Positions 17,916 to 26,825 of a stretch of DNA of 64,000 bases are shown piece after piece (position 1 is the stretch's first letter; every line of letters starts with the position of its first letter). Location: NCBI RefSeq assembly GCF_003268635.1, contig NZ_CP029639.1, positions 2,243,501-2,307,500 on the forward strand, read 5' to 3'. Under the pieces are notes generated by a model. That model saw only the letters and a list, made by a program, of their open reading frames with translations, did no database searches and had not been told where the DNA came from. Source of the stretch: Paenibacillus sp. DCT19 (lineage in GTDB: Bacteria > Bacillota > Bacilli > Paenibacillales > Paenibacillaceae). Both the position numbers and the translations under genes were made by a program.

Positions 17916-18725
17916 TTGGAATTTAAAGGAGCTATGGGCGGGATATACAGGCTTACAGAGTGGATTACACGACTTGCCGCAACCAACTTGTTGTGGGCTA
18001 TTTGCTCGTCTCCATTCTTGTTTTTCATGATTATGAAGGTCTTAGTAATGCAACAGAACTTGGCTAATGAATCGTTGCAAATGAACTGGGCTATGGCGAT
18101 TGTGGCACCGCTTACACTGTTCCCGGCAACCTCAGCTTTATTTACGGTTGTACGTAAATGGAATATGGGTGATACGGATGTGCCGATTTTCCGCACGTTC
18201 TTTGTGGGTTACAAAGAGAATTACAAACAAAGTTTGATCGGCGGTATATTCTATACGCTGCTTTTTGCCATTATGTATCTAGATTATACGGTTTACATGA
18301 CACAGTTCAAAAATATGCAGCTCGTAGGTATTATTATGCTAGTGTTGCTGCTGTTGTTGTTCGTTTCACTGTTTAACTTTTTCTCAATGGTTGTGCACTA
18401 TCATATGTCGATTGGATTGATTATCAAAAATGCAGTTTTGTTAACACTGATTAGACCGTTTCGTGTATTTTCGACCTTGCTGGGAAGTGGGTTGTTAATT
18501 TACATCGGCTCTAGATATCCAGTATTGTTTGTCTTCTTTATTGTAAGTATTATCGCTTGGTTCGCGTTCTTCAATTTCTATGCAACCTTCATGAAGATGC
18601 AAGAGCAAATGGAGAAAATGCAGAAGCAGAAGGAAGAAGAGGAAGCAGCACAAGCTGGAGAGTCTGTCGAAACAATTGAGGGTGCAGACCCTGCGGATGA
18701 CAAAAACGAAACACTGCGAAAATAA
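17916..18725 (+). CDS. YesL family membrane protein (DUF624)
   Basis: A 269-residue protein with five or six membrane helices and a charged, Gln/Glu-rich C-terminal tail (KMQEQMEKMQKQKEEEE, coiled coil). The N-terminal segment GGIYRLTEWITRLAATNLLWAICSSP is typical of YesL/DUF624. Members often sit in carbohydrate uptake operons, but none is present here and the function is unknown. It starts with TTG behind GGAGGAG; the ATG just before it is out of frame and stops after four codons. Confidence 0.85.
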   Translation: MEFKGAMGGIYRLTEWITRLAATNLLWAICSSPFLFFMIMKVLVMQQNLANESLQMNWAMAIVAPLTLFPATSALFTVVRKWNMGDTDVPIFRTFFVGYKENYKQSLIGGIFYTLLFAIMYLDYTVYMTQFKNMQLVGIIMLVLLLLLFVSLFNFFSMVVHYHMSIGLIIKNAVLLTLIRPFRVFSTLLGSGLLIYIGSRYPVLFVFFIVSIIAWFAFFNFYATFMKMQEQMEKMQKQKEEEEAAQAGESVETIEGADPADDKNETLRK

Positions 18726-18742
18726 AACATGCCCTGTCGGCA

Positions 18743-19028
18743 TTTACTTTTTACACAGTTAGGGATATAATAATTGTACATCCTGCGATGTACGTTTCGG
18801 TTATTCGTTGTTTTGAACCAATGATGATGTCTTCGGGAGATCAATACAAAATGTTGCTGAAACGCCCTGTCTATACGACATGGGGACTTCAAATTCATTT
18901 TTGCGGCCACCCACCTGCCAAGCAGGTTCATAAGACAATGTAGCCGGACGGCATAGGCGGGTTTCTATGTTACAAGTACAGCACCCTGACAATTTCCTCT
19001 AATCCAGGAATATCAGGGTGCTTTTTTG
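18743..19028 (+). ncRNA. structured small RNA with own promoter and terminator; 6S RNA candidate
   Basis: TTTACT (18743-18748), 17 bases and TATAAT (18766-18771) place a start near 18778. An intrinsic terminator at 18980-19028 ends a transcript of about 250 nt with no open reading frame. The RNA folds into a long rod. CGGTTA (18798-18803) pairs with TAGCCG (18941-18946). TTGTTTT-GAACC (18808-18819) pairs with GGTTC-AAGACAA (18925-18938). Inside, CAAAATG pairs with CATTTTTG, and CCCTGTC (18865-18871) with GACATGGG (18877-18884). Length, rod shape and internal loops fit 6S RNA (SsrS), the RNA polymerase regulator, but this identity is inferred from shape and remembered family features. It could be another RNA. 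Confidence 0.55.
18980..19028 (+). terminator. terminator of the structured RNA
   Basis: AGCACCCTGA (18980-18989) pairs perfectly with TCAGGGTGCT (19013-19022), with an inner TTCCT/AGGAA stem, then a run of T. Confidence 0.9.
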
Positions 19029-19139
19029 TGAGAAGAATCGTATTTTTGTTAAAAATGCGGGTTACCCTTTTGTTACATCTTGAACAATGTTACACTAGAA
19101 TACATAAATGGAACGGTTACACTCAAAGGAGGAAGGGTC

Positions 19140-19532
19140 TTGACCTTAAAGAGAACGCTCGTAGGTATCATCCGAAGCATGGAGGGAACCAGCGATCGAG
19201 CCAAGGATCCCAAATTAAAAACACGGTATTATAACCTATCTAAAGAGAGAGCGTGGGAAGAGGTTTCTTCTACACTTAAGAAAATTCCGGGTTATAAAGT
19301 GCTGCATGAAGTACCATCTGTTGGAGAGATCATCTTGGAGAAACGTACGACGTTTGGCCGAACAATGGATATCACCGTTTCTATTATTTCAGTTAGCCCT
19401 GTGCGTAGTGCGGTAGATATGTATTCTGCTTCACGTGGTTCACTTGGAGACCTGGGATCGAACTATCGTACCATTATGAATTTATTCTCTGTGCTTGATA
19501 AGAAGCTGGTAAAATACAAAACGAATGATTAG
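19140..19532 (+). CDS. DUF1499-like small protein
   Basis: A 130-residue soluble protein of the DUF1499 type, recognised by the pattern SKERAWEEVSSTLKKIPGYKVLHEV followed by a long beta-rich segment (DITVSIISVSPVRSAVDMYSASR). Function is unknown. I choose TTG at 19140 because AAAGGAGG lies just upstream; a longer frame from 19080 lacks such a site. A weak promoter (TTACAT at 19073, TAGAAT at 19096) may drive it independently of the small RNA whose terminator precedes it. Confidence 0.65.
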   Translation: MTLKRTLVGIIRSMEGTSDRAKDPKLKTRYYNLSKERAWEEVSSTLKKIPGYKVLHEVPSVGEIILEKRTTFGRTMDITVSIISVSPVRSAVDMYSASRGSLGDLGSNYRTIMNLFSVLDKKLVKYKTND

Positions 19533-19534
19533 AG

Positions 19535-19677
19535 CGTGTCTGAAAACTCCGAAGGAAGCAGATATTGCCGAATTTTTGTTCCGAGTAAGGACGTTTTCCG
19601 CAGGCGTGCCGGGGCGCATCAAGGGAAAGTGACACAGTAGGGGCGAAAAGGTGAACTTCAGCGAGTTTTCAAACACG
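19535..19677. repeat. MITE-like inverted-repeat element
   Basis: CGTGTCTGAAAACTC (19535-19549) is repeated in inverse orientation as GAGTTTTCAAACACG (19663-19677), with 14 of 15 bases matching. The 143-base unit has no reading frame and a locally GC-rich core (GTGCCGGGGCGCATC). This looks like a miniature inverted-repeat element or dispersed intergenic repeat. No target duplication is visible and no second copy lies in the window. Confidence 0.55.
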
Positions 19678-19696
19678 TCCTATATAGATGATGGCA

Positions 19697-19738
19697 AAAC
19701 AAAAAGCGAGAGAAGGTGAGCCTTCCTCGCTTTTGTTC
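19697..19738 (-). terminator. tpx terminator
   Basis: AAAAGCGAG.AAGG pairs with CCTT.CTCGCTTTT; on the minus strand it ends in TTTTTGTTTTG. Confidence 0.8.
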
Positions 19739-19755
19739 TGGGACGTGTATGACTT

Positions 19756-20274
19756 CTACAGCAGAGCTTTTACTGCAGCAATGGCTTGCTCGAAGTTAGG
19801 GGATTCTGTCATTTCAGGCAGATACTCCACATATGTAATCTTATCTTCGGCATCCACTACGAAAATGGAACGCATGTCCAGTTGGAATTCCTTGATCAGA
19901 ACACCGTAGTTTTCGCCGAATGAGCGTGTTTTGTAATCAGACAGAGTAACAACGCGGTCTACGCCGGCTGCTCCGCACCACCGTTCCTGTGCGAACGGAA
20001 GGTCTACGCTTACAGTCAGGACAACTACGTTGTCTCCGAGTTCTCCAGCTTCAACATTGAAGCGACGAGTCTGCGCATCACATACGCCGGTGTCCAGGGA
20101 AGGAACAACGCTAATCAATTTAATTTTGCCTGCATAGTCTTTCAGGGATACTTCTTCAATCAGGTTTTTGCTGAGTGTAAAATCAGGAGCTTGGTCGCCT
20201 ACTTTCAGTTCAGGTCCGATCAATGTGATAGGGTTACCTTTGAATGTAGCTGCGCCTGTACGTTCTTGTGCCAT
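19756..20274 (-). CDS. tpx: thiol peroxidase Tpx
   Basis: A 172-residue 2-Cys peroxiredoxin that reduces peroxides using thioredoxin. The peroxidatic Cys65 is in the family signature [14 protein letters not shown] and the resolving Cys is Cys100 (ERWCGAAG). The ATG at 20274 has AAGGAGG nine bases upstream and gives the family length; an upstream in-frame Met would add 15 residues without a ribosome binding site. It is monocistronic, with a strong terminator, and divergent from the rhomboid gene. Confidence 0.95.
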   Translation of the reverse strand: MAQERTGAATFKGNPITLIGPELKVGDQAPDFTLSKNLIEEVSLKDYAGKIKLISVVPSLDTGVCDAQTRRFNVEAGELGDNVVVLTVSVDLPFAQERWCGAAGVDRVVTLSDYKTRSFGENYGVLIKEFQLDMRSIFVVDAEDKITYVEYLPEMTESPNFEQAIAAVKALL

Positions 20275-20441
20275 AATAATGTTCCTCCTTATTAATTGGT
20301 GATCCGTGCCAAAATCCATTATAATCTTTTATGAAAGACATTGTCCAATGTGGACGTAGTTTATTACGATGGATCAGATGAAAGCCGATCTGACAGGGTG
20401 GAGTGAAAGTAGAGTCGTATGATATTTATTAGGTATGAAAA

Positions 20442-21044
20442 TTGGAAGAGTTATTTGAAGTTTTTCCTTTGACGTCAATGTTATTAGTTGCAAACGTAGT
20501 GATGTTCATTCTGTTGAGTTTAAACGGTGGTTCAACCAATCCTGTAACCTTGGTCGAGTGGGGGGCGTTAACGAACCTTCCAGTCTACTCGGAGGAGTGG
20601 TGGCGGTACTTTACGTCCATTTTCCTACACGCTGGATTCAGTCACCTGTTATTTAACAGTTTTGCTCTCGTTGTGTTTGCGCCTCCGATGGAGCGAATCC
20701 TCGGGTCAATCAGGTATGGTGTGTTGTACCTTGCCAGTGGTGTTCTGGGTAATGTACTTGCAATTGCTTGGTACAATTCAGTAGGACAAACAACCATATC
20801 CGTTGGCGCTTCTGGTGCGGTGTACGGTATTTATGGGGCGTTTCTGTATGTCGCGTTGTTTCAGCGAACGATCATGGATGAATCGTCGCGCAAAACGCTA
20901 TATACGCTGCTTGTATTCGGAATTATATTCTCGTTCGCGATGTCGGGGATTAACTGGATGGCTCACTTGGGTGGATTGTTAGGTGGATTCTTTATCTACG
21001 GACTTATCATTCGGTTATGGCGTCCGCGGATGTTGAAGAGGTAA
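20442..21044 (+). CDS. rhomboid family intramembrane serine protease
   Basis: A 200-residue six-span rhomboid. The catalytic Ser124 is in GASGAVYGIYG and the catalytic His175 in MAHLGG; the helix-2 histidines and Asn (HAGFSHLLFN, 63-72) are also present. Such proteases cut single-span membrane proteins within the bilayer. No extra N- or C-terminal domain is present, unlike Bacillus GluP, which carries TPRs. The TTG start has only a weak ribosome binding site (TTAGGT). The LysR gene follows at 21126 and may be cotranscribed. The substrate is unknown. Confidence 0.9.
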   Translation: MEELFEVFPLTSMLLVANVVMFILLSLNGGSTNPVTLVEWGALTNLPVYSEEWWRYFTSIFLHAGFSHLLFNSFALVVFAPPMERILGSIRYGVLYLASGVLGNVLAIAWYNSVGQTTISVGASGAVYGIYGAFLYVALFQRTIMDESSRKTLYTLLVFGIIFSFAMSGINWMAHLGGLLGGFFIYGLIIRLWRPRMLKR

Positions 21045-21125
21045 TAAAGGGTGTTTCAAATGATCTGTAATCTTGGTATGCATGTAAGGATAAGTAGGGT
21101 ATAGCAGAATGGAGCGATCAGGCTA

Positions 21126-22037
21126 GTGGAATTAAGACAGTTGCATTACTTTTTGAAAGTGGCACAGAAGGAGCATGTTACCCAAGCGGCAGAAGAATTG
21201 CATGTCGCGCAGTCTGCGGTAAGTCGTCAAATTCATCAACTGGAGGAAGAGCTCGGTGTTGATCTGTTTATGCAGAAGGGGCGGAATCTGCAATTGACTG
21301 CTGTGGGACAGCTCTTCTGTAAACGCATAGAAGGAATTTTAAAGGATTTGGACAAAGCAGTTGGAGAGGTCCATGAATTTTTGGATCCTGAGCATGGTGA
21401 GATTCGAATTGGCTTCCCGCACAGTCTGGGTATACATCTAATTCCTTCTGTGGTGGCCGCATTTCGCCAGCGTTATCCTAATGTTAAATTCCGTTTTAAG
21501 CAAGGCATGTTTCCTACCCTAATTCGTGACGTGCTATCGGCAGAAGTGGATCTGGCATTCATTTCTCCTTTTCCGGAGAAGCATGATCAGGTTGCAGGGG
21601 ATATTGTACTTACGGAGGAATTGCATGCAATCCTTCCACCGAACCATACACTTGCCAATGAAGAAACGATTGCATTAGAGCAGCTGAAAGACGATAAGTT
21701 TGTGTTATTCAGCAAAGGCTACTCGCTGAGACCGATTGTATGGCATGCTTGTCTCGAAGCTGGATTCACACCCAAAATTGCCTTTGAGGGTGAAGAGACG
21801 GATACGATTCGTGGATTAGTTGCAGCAGGTATGGGAGTCAGCCTTCTTCCTGAGATGGCTCTGTTTCAGACCAATCCTTTGCAGCCTGCCCACGTAGCGA
21901 TCTCCCATCCAAAAGTGACGCGTACGATTGGATTAATTCATCGAGCAGATGATAAGCTTCCGCTTGTGGCGCAGTCGTTCCGATCATTTTTATTAAATTA
22001 TTTCGGTTTACAACAAAACAATACCCCATCCGGTTAA
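21126..22037 (+). CDS. LysR-type transcriptional regulator
   Basis: A 303-residue LysR regulator. The N-terminal winged helix-turn-helix spans residues 1-60 (VTQAAEELHVAQSAVSRQIHQLEEELGVDLF), followed by a periplasmic-binding-like effector domain (90-295, EIRIGFPHSLGIHLIP). It starts with GTG. The usual divergent target gene is absent: the rhomboid gene lies on the same strand just before it and YugP is convergent. Its effector and targets cannot be told. The stop codon lies inside the loop of the downstream terminator. Confidence 0.9.
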   Translation: MELRQLHYFLKVAQKEHVTQAAEELHVAQSAVSRQIHQLEEELGVDLFMQKGRNLQLTAVGQLFCKRIEGILKDLDKAVGEVHEFLDPEHGEIRIGFPHSLGIHLIPSVVAAFRQRYPNVKFRFKQGMFPTLIRDVLSAEVDLAFISPFPEKHDQVAGDIVLTEELHAILPPNHTLANEETIALEQLKDDKFVLFSKGYSLRPIVWHACLEAGFTPKIAFEGEETDTIRGLVAAGMGVSLLPEMALFQTNPLQPAHVAISHPKVTRTIGLIHRADDKLPLVAQSFRSFLLNYFGLQQNNTPSG

Positions 22038-22056
22038 CGGTGGGGTATTGTTTTGT
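22015..22056 (+). terminator. bidirectional terminator between LysR gene and yugP
   Basis: AAACAATACCCCA pairs with TGGGGTATTGTTTT. The loop contains the LysR stop codon, so coding sequence and terminator overlap. Confidence 0.9.
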
Positions 22057-22073
22057 TTATGTTAGATATTTGA

Positions 22074-22754
22074 TTAGTCACGGCTGTTGAAAATACCGAT
22101 GTAACGGATCAATTCAAGTAAGGAGATTAATGCTGCAGCAACGTAAGTCAGAGCAGCGGCGTTCAGTACCTTTGCTACACCTTTTTCTTCCTCGTTCCGA
22201 ATATATCCTTCAGATACCATAATCTCACGTGCACGGTTGCTGGCGTTGAATTCTACCGGCAGGGTAATCAGTTGGAAAGCAACGGTAACGGAGAAGAAGA
22301 TAATCCCAATCCCGACAAGATTCATAGCGTTGAAGAGGAAACCTGCGATAAGCAAGAACGGAGCTAGACCGGATGCAAAGTTCACGATTGGGAAGATCCG
22401 GTGACGCAATGCAAGCATTGGGTAGCTTTCTTTATGTTGAATCGCATGTCCAACCTCGTGACACGCTACCGAAACGGCTGAGATTGAATTTTCGTAATAA
22501 ACGGGCTCTGACAAGCGAACGACCCGGTTCATTGGATCATAGTGGTCAGAGAGGGTTCCGCGAACAGGTTCAATCGGAACATCGTGCAAGCCGTTAGCGT
22601 CAAGCATGTGACGAGCGGCATCATAACCAGTCATTCCATTCAAGTTGGGTACTTCAGCCCAACGCCTAAAGGTACTTTTTACGCGGAATTGAGCCCATAA
22701 AGAGAGCAAAAACGCGATAATGATCAAAACGAACATACCGTTATTAAAACTCAT
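22074..22754 (-). CDS. yugP: zinc metallopeptidase YugP family
   Basis: A 226-residue membrane protein with an N-terminal anchor helix (about 5-20), the zinc signature HEVGHAIQH (99-107), and two further hydrophobic segments. It belongs to the putative neutral zinc metallopeptidase family (Zn_peptidase_2); the substrate is unknown. I choose the ATG at 22754 because GGAGG lies seven bases upstream, whereas the ATG two codons earlier is too close. The length matches Bacillus YugP. It follows the MerR gene by 28 bases, so the two form an operon. Confidence 0.9.
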   Translation of the reverse strand: MSFNNGMFVLIIIAFLLSLWAQFRVKSTFRRWAEVPNLNGMTGYDAARHMLDANGLHDVPIEPVRGTLSDHYDPMNRVVRLSEPVYYENSISAVSVACHEVGHAIQHKESYPMLALRHRIFPIVNFASGLAPFLLIAGFLFNAMNLVGIGIIFFSVTVAFQLITLPVEFNASNRAREIMVSEGYIRNEEEKGVAKVLNAAALTYVAAALISLLELIRYIGIFNSRD

Positions 22755-22782
22755 ATTCATTCCTCCACTTTCTAATAATAAG

Positions 22783-23211
22783 TTACATCATGGTGTTTTC
22801 GAGCAGAATTTTAAGTGCTTCCATCGTACCTGCGCTTTTCGTGAGCAGCCCTGCCATCATTTTGCGTGCTTGTACAGGTTTCATCTCGCCAAGGAGAGGT
22901 TTGAGCTCGTTAACCTCGCGCTCAAGCTGCTGCACGTGAAGTTCTAAGGTAGTCAGTTTATGGGCAACCTGCTCTTCAGTACTCACCAGACTCCACTTCT
23001 GAAGAGATTGTTTAATCTCGTCGAGACTATACTTCTCTTGTTTCATTTGTACAATACGTTCAAGTCTGGTTAAGGTTTCACTACTATAGAGACGATAATT
23101 TTTCTCTGTACGCTCTTCAGGGTCAATGAGCCCTAGTTTTGTGTAATAGTCAATCGTCCGTTCGCTTACACCCGCGGTCTTGGCAAGTTCGCCAATTCTA
23201 AATAGTTTCAT
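22783..23211 (-). CDS. MerR family transcriptional regulator
   Basis: A 142-residue regulator. The MerR winged helix occupies residues 4-70 (FRIGELAKTAGVSERTIDYYTKLGLI), followed by a dimerisation coiled coil (LELHVQQLEREVNELKPLL). It has no cysteine cluster for metal binding and no large ligand domain. The ATG at 23211 is chosen because the DNA-binding domain begins there; the frame upstream to 23484 encodes nothing recognisable. It lies directly before yugP. Confidence 0.85.
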   Translation of the reverse strand: MKLFRIGELAKTAGVSERTIDYYTKLGLIDPEERTEKNYRLYSSETLTRLERIVQMKQEKYSLDEIKQSLQKWSLVSTEEQVAHKLTTLELHVQQLEREVNELKPLLGEMKPVQARKMMAGLLTKSAGTMEALKILLENTMM

Positions 23212-23563
23212 ATCCCCAATGATATTCACCTCGCTTGCAAGTTCAAATGTAGGGAATTGTAGATTCCACCTGCGGCTTAATACAGTTCGCCCAGTTTTTC
23301 TTACTAATAGATATGATACATGATCTTTAACCATACAGTCAAACGTTATGCTTTGAAGATGAGAGGTGTATCGGTCTATATCTATGTGCTCATGCCCCAT
23401 GATTATGTACTTAAGTGCAAGAAAAAGACGTATGACTTTATTCCCAGAAATAATTTTCAATTTTGTTGAAAATACTCTTGTCAACTTTCCTGTCTTCTGC
23501 TTATAATGACATTAAGAGTTTCACGATGTGTGAAGAAACTTAACATGTGAGGGAGTGGGGTTC
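23212..23563. promoter_or_regulatory. divergent region with amt promoter
   Basis: TTGTCA (23478-23483), an 18-base spacer and TATAAT (23502-23507) form the likely amt promoter. No TnrA or GlnR site (TGTNAN7TNACA) was found by eye. The rest of the stretch, toward the MerR gene, shows no gene. Confidence 0.6.
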
Positions 23564-24965
23564 ATGAGAAAGAAATGGTTGGTTTCGGTGTTAGTAATGC
23601 TTACTTTATTGGCTTTTCCGGTCAGCGCATTCGCTGCTGCTGAGGGGCCGACTAATATCGAGCTTCAAAGTGGTTTGAACTCAGCCTTTACGTTCTTGGC
23701 TGTTGTGTTGGTGTTCTTGATGCAAGGGGGATTTGCTCTACTTGAAGCAGGCTCAACACGAATGAAAAACGCAGGACATATTGCGGGTAAAACGATCCTG
23801 ACGTTAGGAATCTCAGTAATTGCGTTCTGGGCACTAGGTTTCGGCCTTGGCTTCGGTAACGGTAACGCCTTCTTCGGAACAACAGGATTTTTCCTGAGTG
23901 GGGACAAAATGGCTGCTTCCTTCGAGTCATTGGCATTCTCGGATGTTCCACTGACCGTTAAATTTGTATTCCATCTTGCTTTTGCTGCGGTATCATTAGC
24001 CATTGCTTGCGGTGGTATGGCTGAACGCGCAAAGATGAGCGTATATATCGTTTTCGGTACTCTTTATACTATTATAATGTATCCTGTTGTTGCTCACTGG
24101 GTATGGGGCGGCGGCTGGCTCGCAGAGCTGGGTATGCAAGACTTTGCAGGTTCGACAGTCGTTCACTTAACGGGTGCGACAGCAGCATTGGTTGCTACAA
24201 TCTTGTTGAAACCTCGTATCGGTAAATATAACAAAGACGGCAAACCTAACATTATTCCAGGTCACAACCAAGTGTATTCTGTACTCGGGTTATCATCCTC
24301 TGGATTGGTTGGTTTGGTTTCAATCCAGGTAGTACATTAACAGCTCTGGATGATGGATTCTTCGGTTATGTTGCTTTGACTACAAACGTAGCTGCGGCTG
24401 CTGGTGGTGTAGCTGCACTCTTGATCTCTTGGGCAGTTCTTGGTAAATCCGATATTCCTAGTATGTTGAACGGTGTGCTTGCGGCACTCGTTGCAATCAC
24501 TGGTGCTTGTGCTTTCGTTGAGCCTTGGGCAGCTTTGGTAATCGGTGCTTTGGCAGGTATTATCACATTCTTCACAGCTCAATACTTCGATCGTAAAGGT
24601 ATTGACGATCCAATCTATGCTTTCTCTGTTCACGGTGTTGCTGGTATGTGGGAGCGATCTCTACAGGATTGTTTGCTACACCAGAGCTTGCTGAGCATGC
24701 GGGTGTAGGTCAAGCGGGTCTGTTCTATGGTGGCGGATTCCACCAATTGGGTGTACAGCTTCTCGGTCTTGTAGGCGCATTTGCCTTCGTACTTGTTGTA
24801 TCCTTCATTATCCTGGGCGGTATGAAAGCTATTATGGGTATCCGTGTTACGGAAGAAGAAGAAACAATGGGTCTGGATATGAGTGAGCATGGTACTTACG
24901 GGTATCCTGAGCAAATGAAACATGCGGAAAGCAAATCCAACGGAGGCGGTACGTTCAGCTCCTAA
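23564..24965 (+). pseudogene. amt: ammonium transporter Amt, two frameshifts (probably sequencing errors)
   Basis: An Amt/MEP/Rh ammonium channel. A cleavable signal peptide (residues 1-27, ending FPVSAFAAA) is followed by eleven membrane helices. Two single-base losses split it. Restoring one G at 24287-24289 yields VLGVIILWIGWFGFNPGS, the conserved signature. Restoring one G at 24650-24652 yields VAGMWGAISTGLFATP. The repaired protein is 467 residues. Both lesions are GGGG read as GGG, so the gene is probably intact. The ATG follows GAGGGAGTGGGG. No glnK lies beside it; a DUF294 gene follows instead. Confidence 0.9.
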
Positions 24966-25003
24966 GTTGAAGATTGCTGAATCATGCTTCAAGGAGGCCG
25001 GAC

Positions 25004-26091
25004 ATGATGGAACCCATCCCGTTTATCAACCATTCCTGGTCCTATACGGAAATAGATGTTGCAGCATCTGTTGAAGAATTACGCCAGGCACGTATCGTAT
25101 TACAGAATGAGCTCCAGGAATTGTTGTCCGCTTCCTTGTCGAAGGTTGAATGGTACCAAACGGTAAATGAGCTGCATGACCGGATTGCTCGGAAGGCAGT
25201 AGAGTTGTGCATCCAGGGGATGGTAGAGGAAGGCTTCGGCCAACCTCCCGTCCCCTATGCCTTTATCGTTTTTGGTAGTTCAGGCAGGGAAGAGTCAACA
25301 TTATGGAGTGATCAGGACAATGGCATGATCATTAGTGACATGCCGCATGAGGAAAAAGAATCCTATTATGCTGAGCTCGGTCAGCGGATTACAGATGTGT
25401 TAGAAGAGCTTGGTTATGCCAAATGTGAAGGTAAGGTCATGTGTTCTGAGCCGTTATGGAGGAAGACGCTTGAAGCTTGGAAGCAGCAGTTGCTGGAATG
25501 GCGTTCAGATCTAGCGTGGGAGCCAGTTCGTAATCTCATAATTGCCTCAGATATGCGCTTTATTACAGGGATCATCAACTTGCGGAAGAATGGATTGCTG
25601 AATTTTACGAAGGGTTCAGGCAGGTTCCTGAACTGTCCGATGCTGTTCTACGCAACACGGTTAAACATAAAGCTACATTGAATATTCTTGGGCAAGTGGT
25701 CACAGAGCGTTTTGGTGAACATGCTGGAGGATTTGATGTGAAATATGGTTTATACATTCCTCTAGTAAATAGCGCAAGATTTTTGGCATTACAGCATGGC
25801 ATCAAAGAAACCTCCACACTCAAGCGAATAGAGCGATTAGTTTCGCTAGAGGCTGTACCGCTTACCTTACTGGATGCAGCTGGCAGAGCTTTTGTATCCG
25901 CACTTGAATTTCGGCGGAATACGCCGGTTGTGCTCAAAAATGATTTACAGCACAGCAGTGGATTTTTGGATGAGAAACAAATGAAGCAAAAGCAAGTGCA
26001 TTATGAACTGAGGAATACATTAGGGCTGGTACGTCGTGTGCACCGAGCACTGCAACGACAGCTGCGTTTCGCGGAGAGGAGACGTCCATGA
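25004..26091 (+). pseudogene. DUF294 putative nucleotidyltransferase, one frameshift (probably sequencing error)
   Basis: A protein of the DUF294 type, related to the GlnD uridylyltransferase catalytic domain. It has an N-terminal helical region, then the nucleotidyltransferase motif FGSSGREES with DQD (about residues 89-104), and a DUF294_C substrate-binding-like domain to the end. Adding one G at 25568-25570 joins the halves (FITGDHQLAEEWIAEFYEGF) into 362 residues. No CBS domains are present. The ATG follows AAGGAGG. It begins 39 bases after amt and overlaps the exonuclease gene by four bases (ATGA). Its link to amt suggests a role in nitrogen signalling, which is inference. Confidence 0.85.
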
Positions 26092-26825
26092 GAGAGCCGG
26101 CACGGGGCAATACAGGATTTTGGAATTCGCTGCGTCAGGGAGGGGTTCCTTCCGCCATCGCTTCCATAATGGGAGCCCCAACGGCGCAACACATGGCTTT
26201 TATCCGTTCCATGATGAGAGAGCAACGTAGACCAGAGGTGCTTCATACCCCGTTGAATGAGTTGGACGCAGTTGTGTTCGACCTTGAAACGACGGGCTTC
26301 TCGCCTCAACATGGAGATGAGATTCTTTCGTTTGGAGCGGTACGGATTAATGGCGGTGTCATCGTGGAGGGGGAACAGTTCTACACATTGGTACAATCCA
26401 AGACGTCCGTTCCAGAACATATCACTGAACTAACGGGAATAACGCAGGAGATGACATTGGATGCACCCTCCCTTTTGGAGGGTTTGCATGATTTTATGTC
26501 ATTCGTTGGTGGTAGTGTGCTTGTTGCACATGCGAGTGGGCATGATCGTGCTTTTTTGAATGCAGCGTTATGGCGTACCACTAAGGTAAGGCTTACGCAC
26601 CGATTAATAGACACGATGATGTTGGCGCGATGGCTGGAGCCTGGTAGACCTGGTTATGGGCTGGATGAACTACTGGAATCAAGAGGTATTACCATTCAGG
26701 GTCGTCACCATGCTCTGGAAGATGCAAAGATGACGGCACAACTATGGTCTTGTTACTTGGAAGATATGATTCAGCATAATGTAGAAACGTTGGGGGATCT
26801 ATACACGCAGCTAAGTCATGCATAA
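26088..26825 (+). CDS. DnaQ-like 3'-5' exonuclease (DEDDh)
   Basis: A 245-residue protein with an N-terminal extension of about 58 residues and then a DEDDh exonuclease domain. Exo I is FDLETTGF (Asp65, Glu67), Exo II lies around HASGHDRAFL, and Exo III is HHALEDAKMTA with the conserved His and Asp. The family includes the polymerase III epsilon subunit and many stand-alone nucleases. It starts with an ATG overlapping the DUF294 stop and is therefore translationally coupled. Its last 15 bases overlap the convergent JAMM gene, leaving no room for a terminator. Confidence 0.85.
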   Translation: MREPARGNTGFWNSLRQGGVPSAIASIMGAPTAQHMAFIRSMMREQRRPEVLHTPLNELDAVVFDLETTGFSPQHGDEILSFGAVRINGGVIVEGEQFYTLVQSKTSVPEHITELTGITQEMTLDAPSLLEGLHDFMSFVGGSVLVAHASGHDRAFLNAALWRTTKVRLTHRLIDTMMLARWLEPGRPGYGLDELLESRGITIQGRHHALEDAKMTAQLWSCYLEDMIQHNVETLGDLYTQLSHA

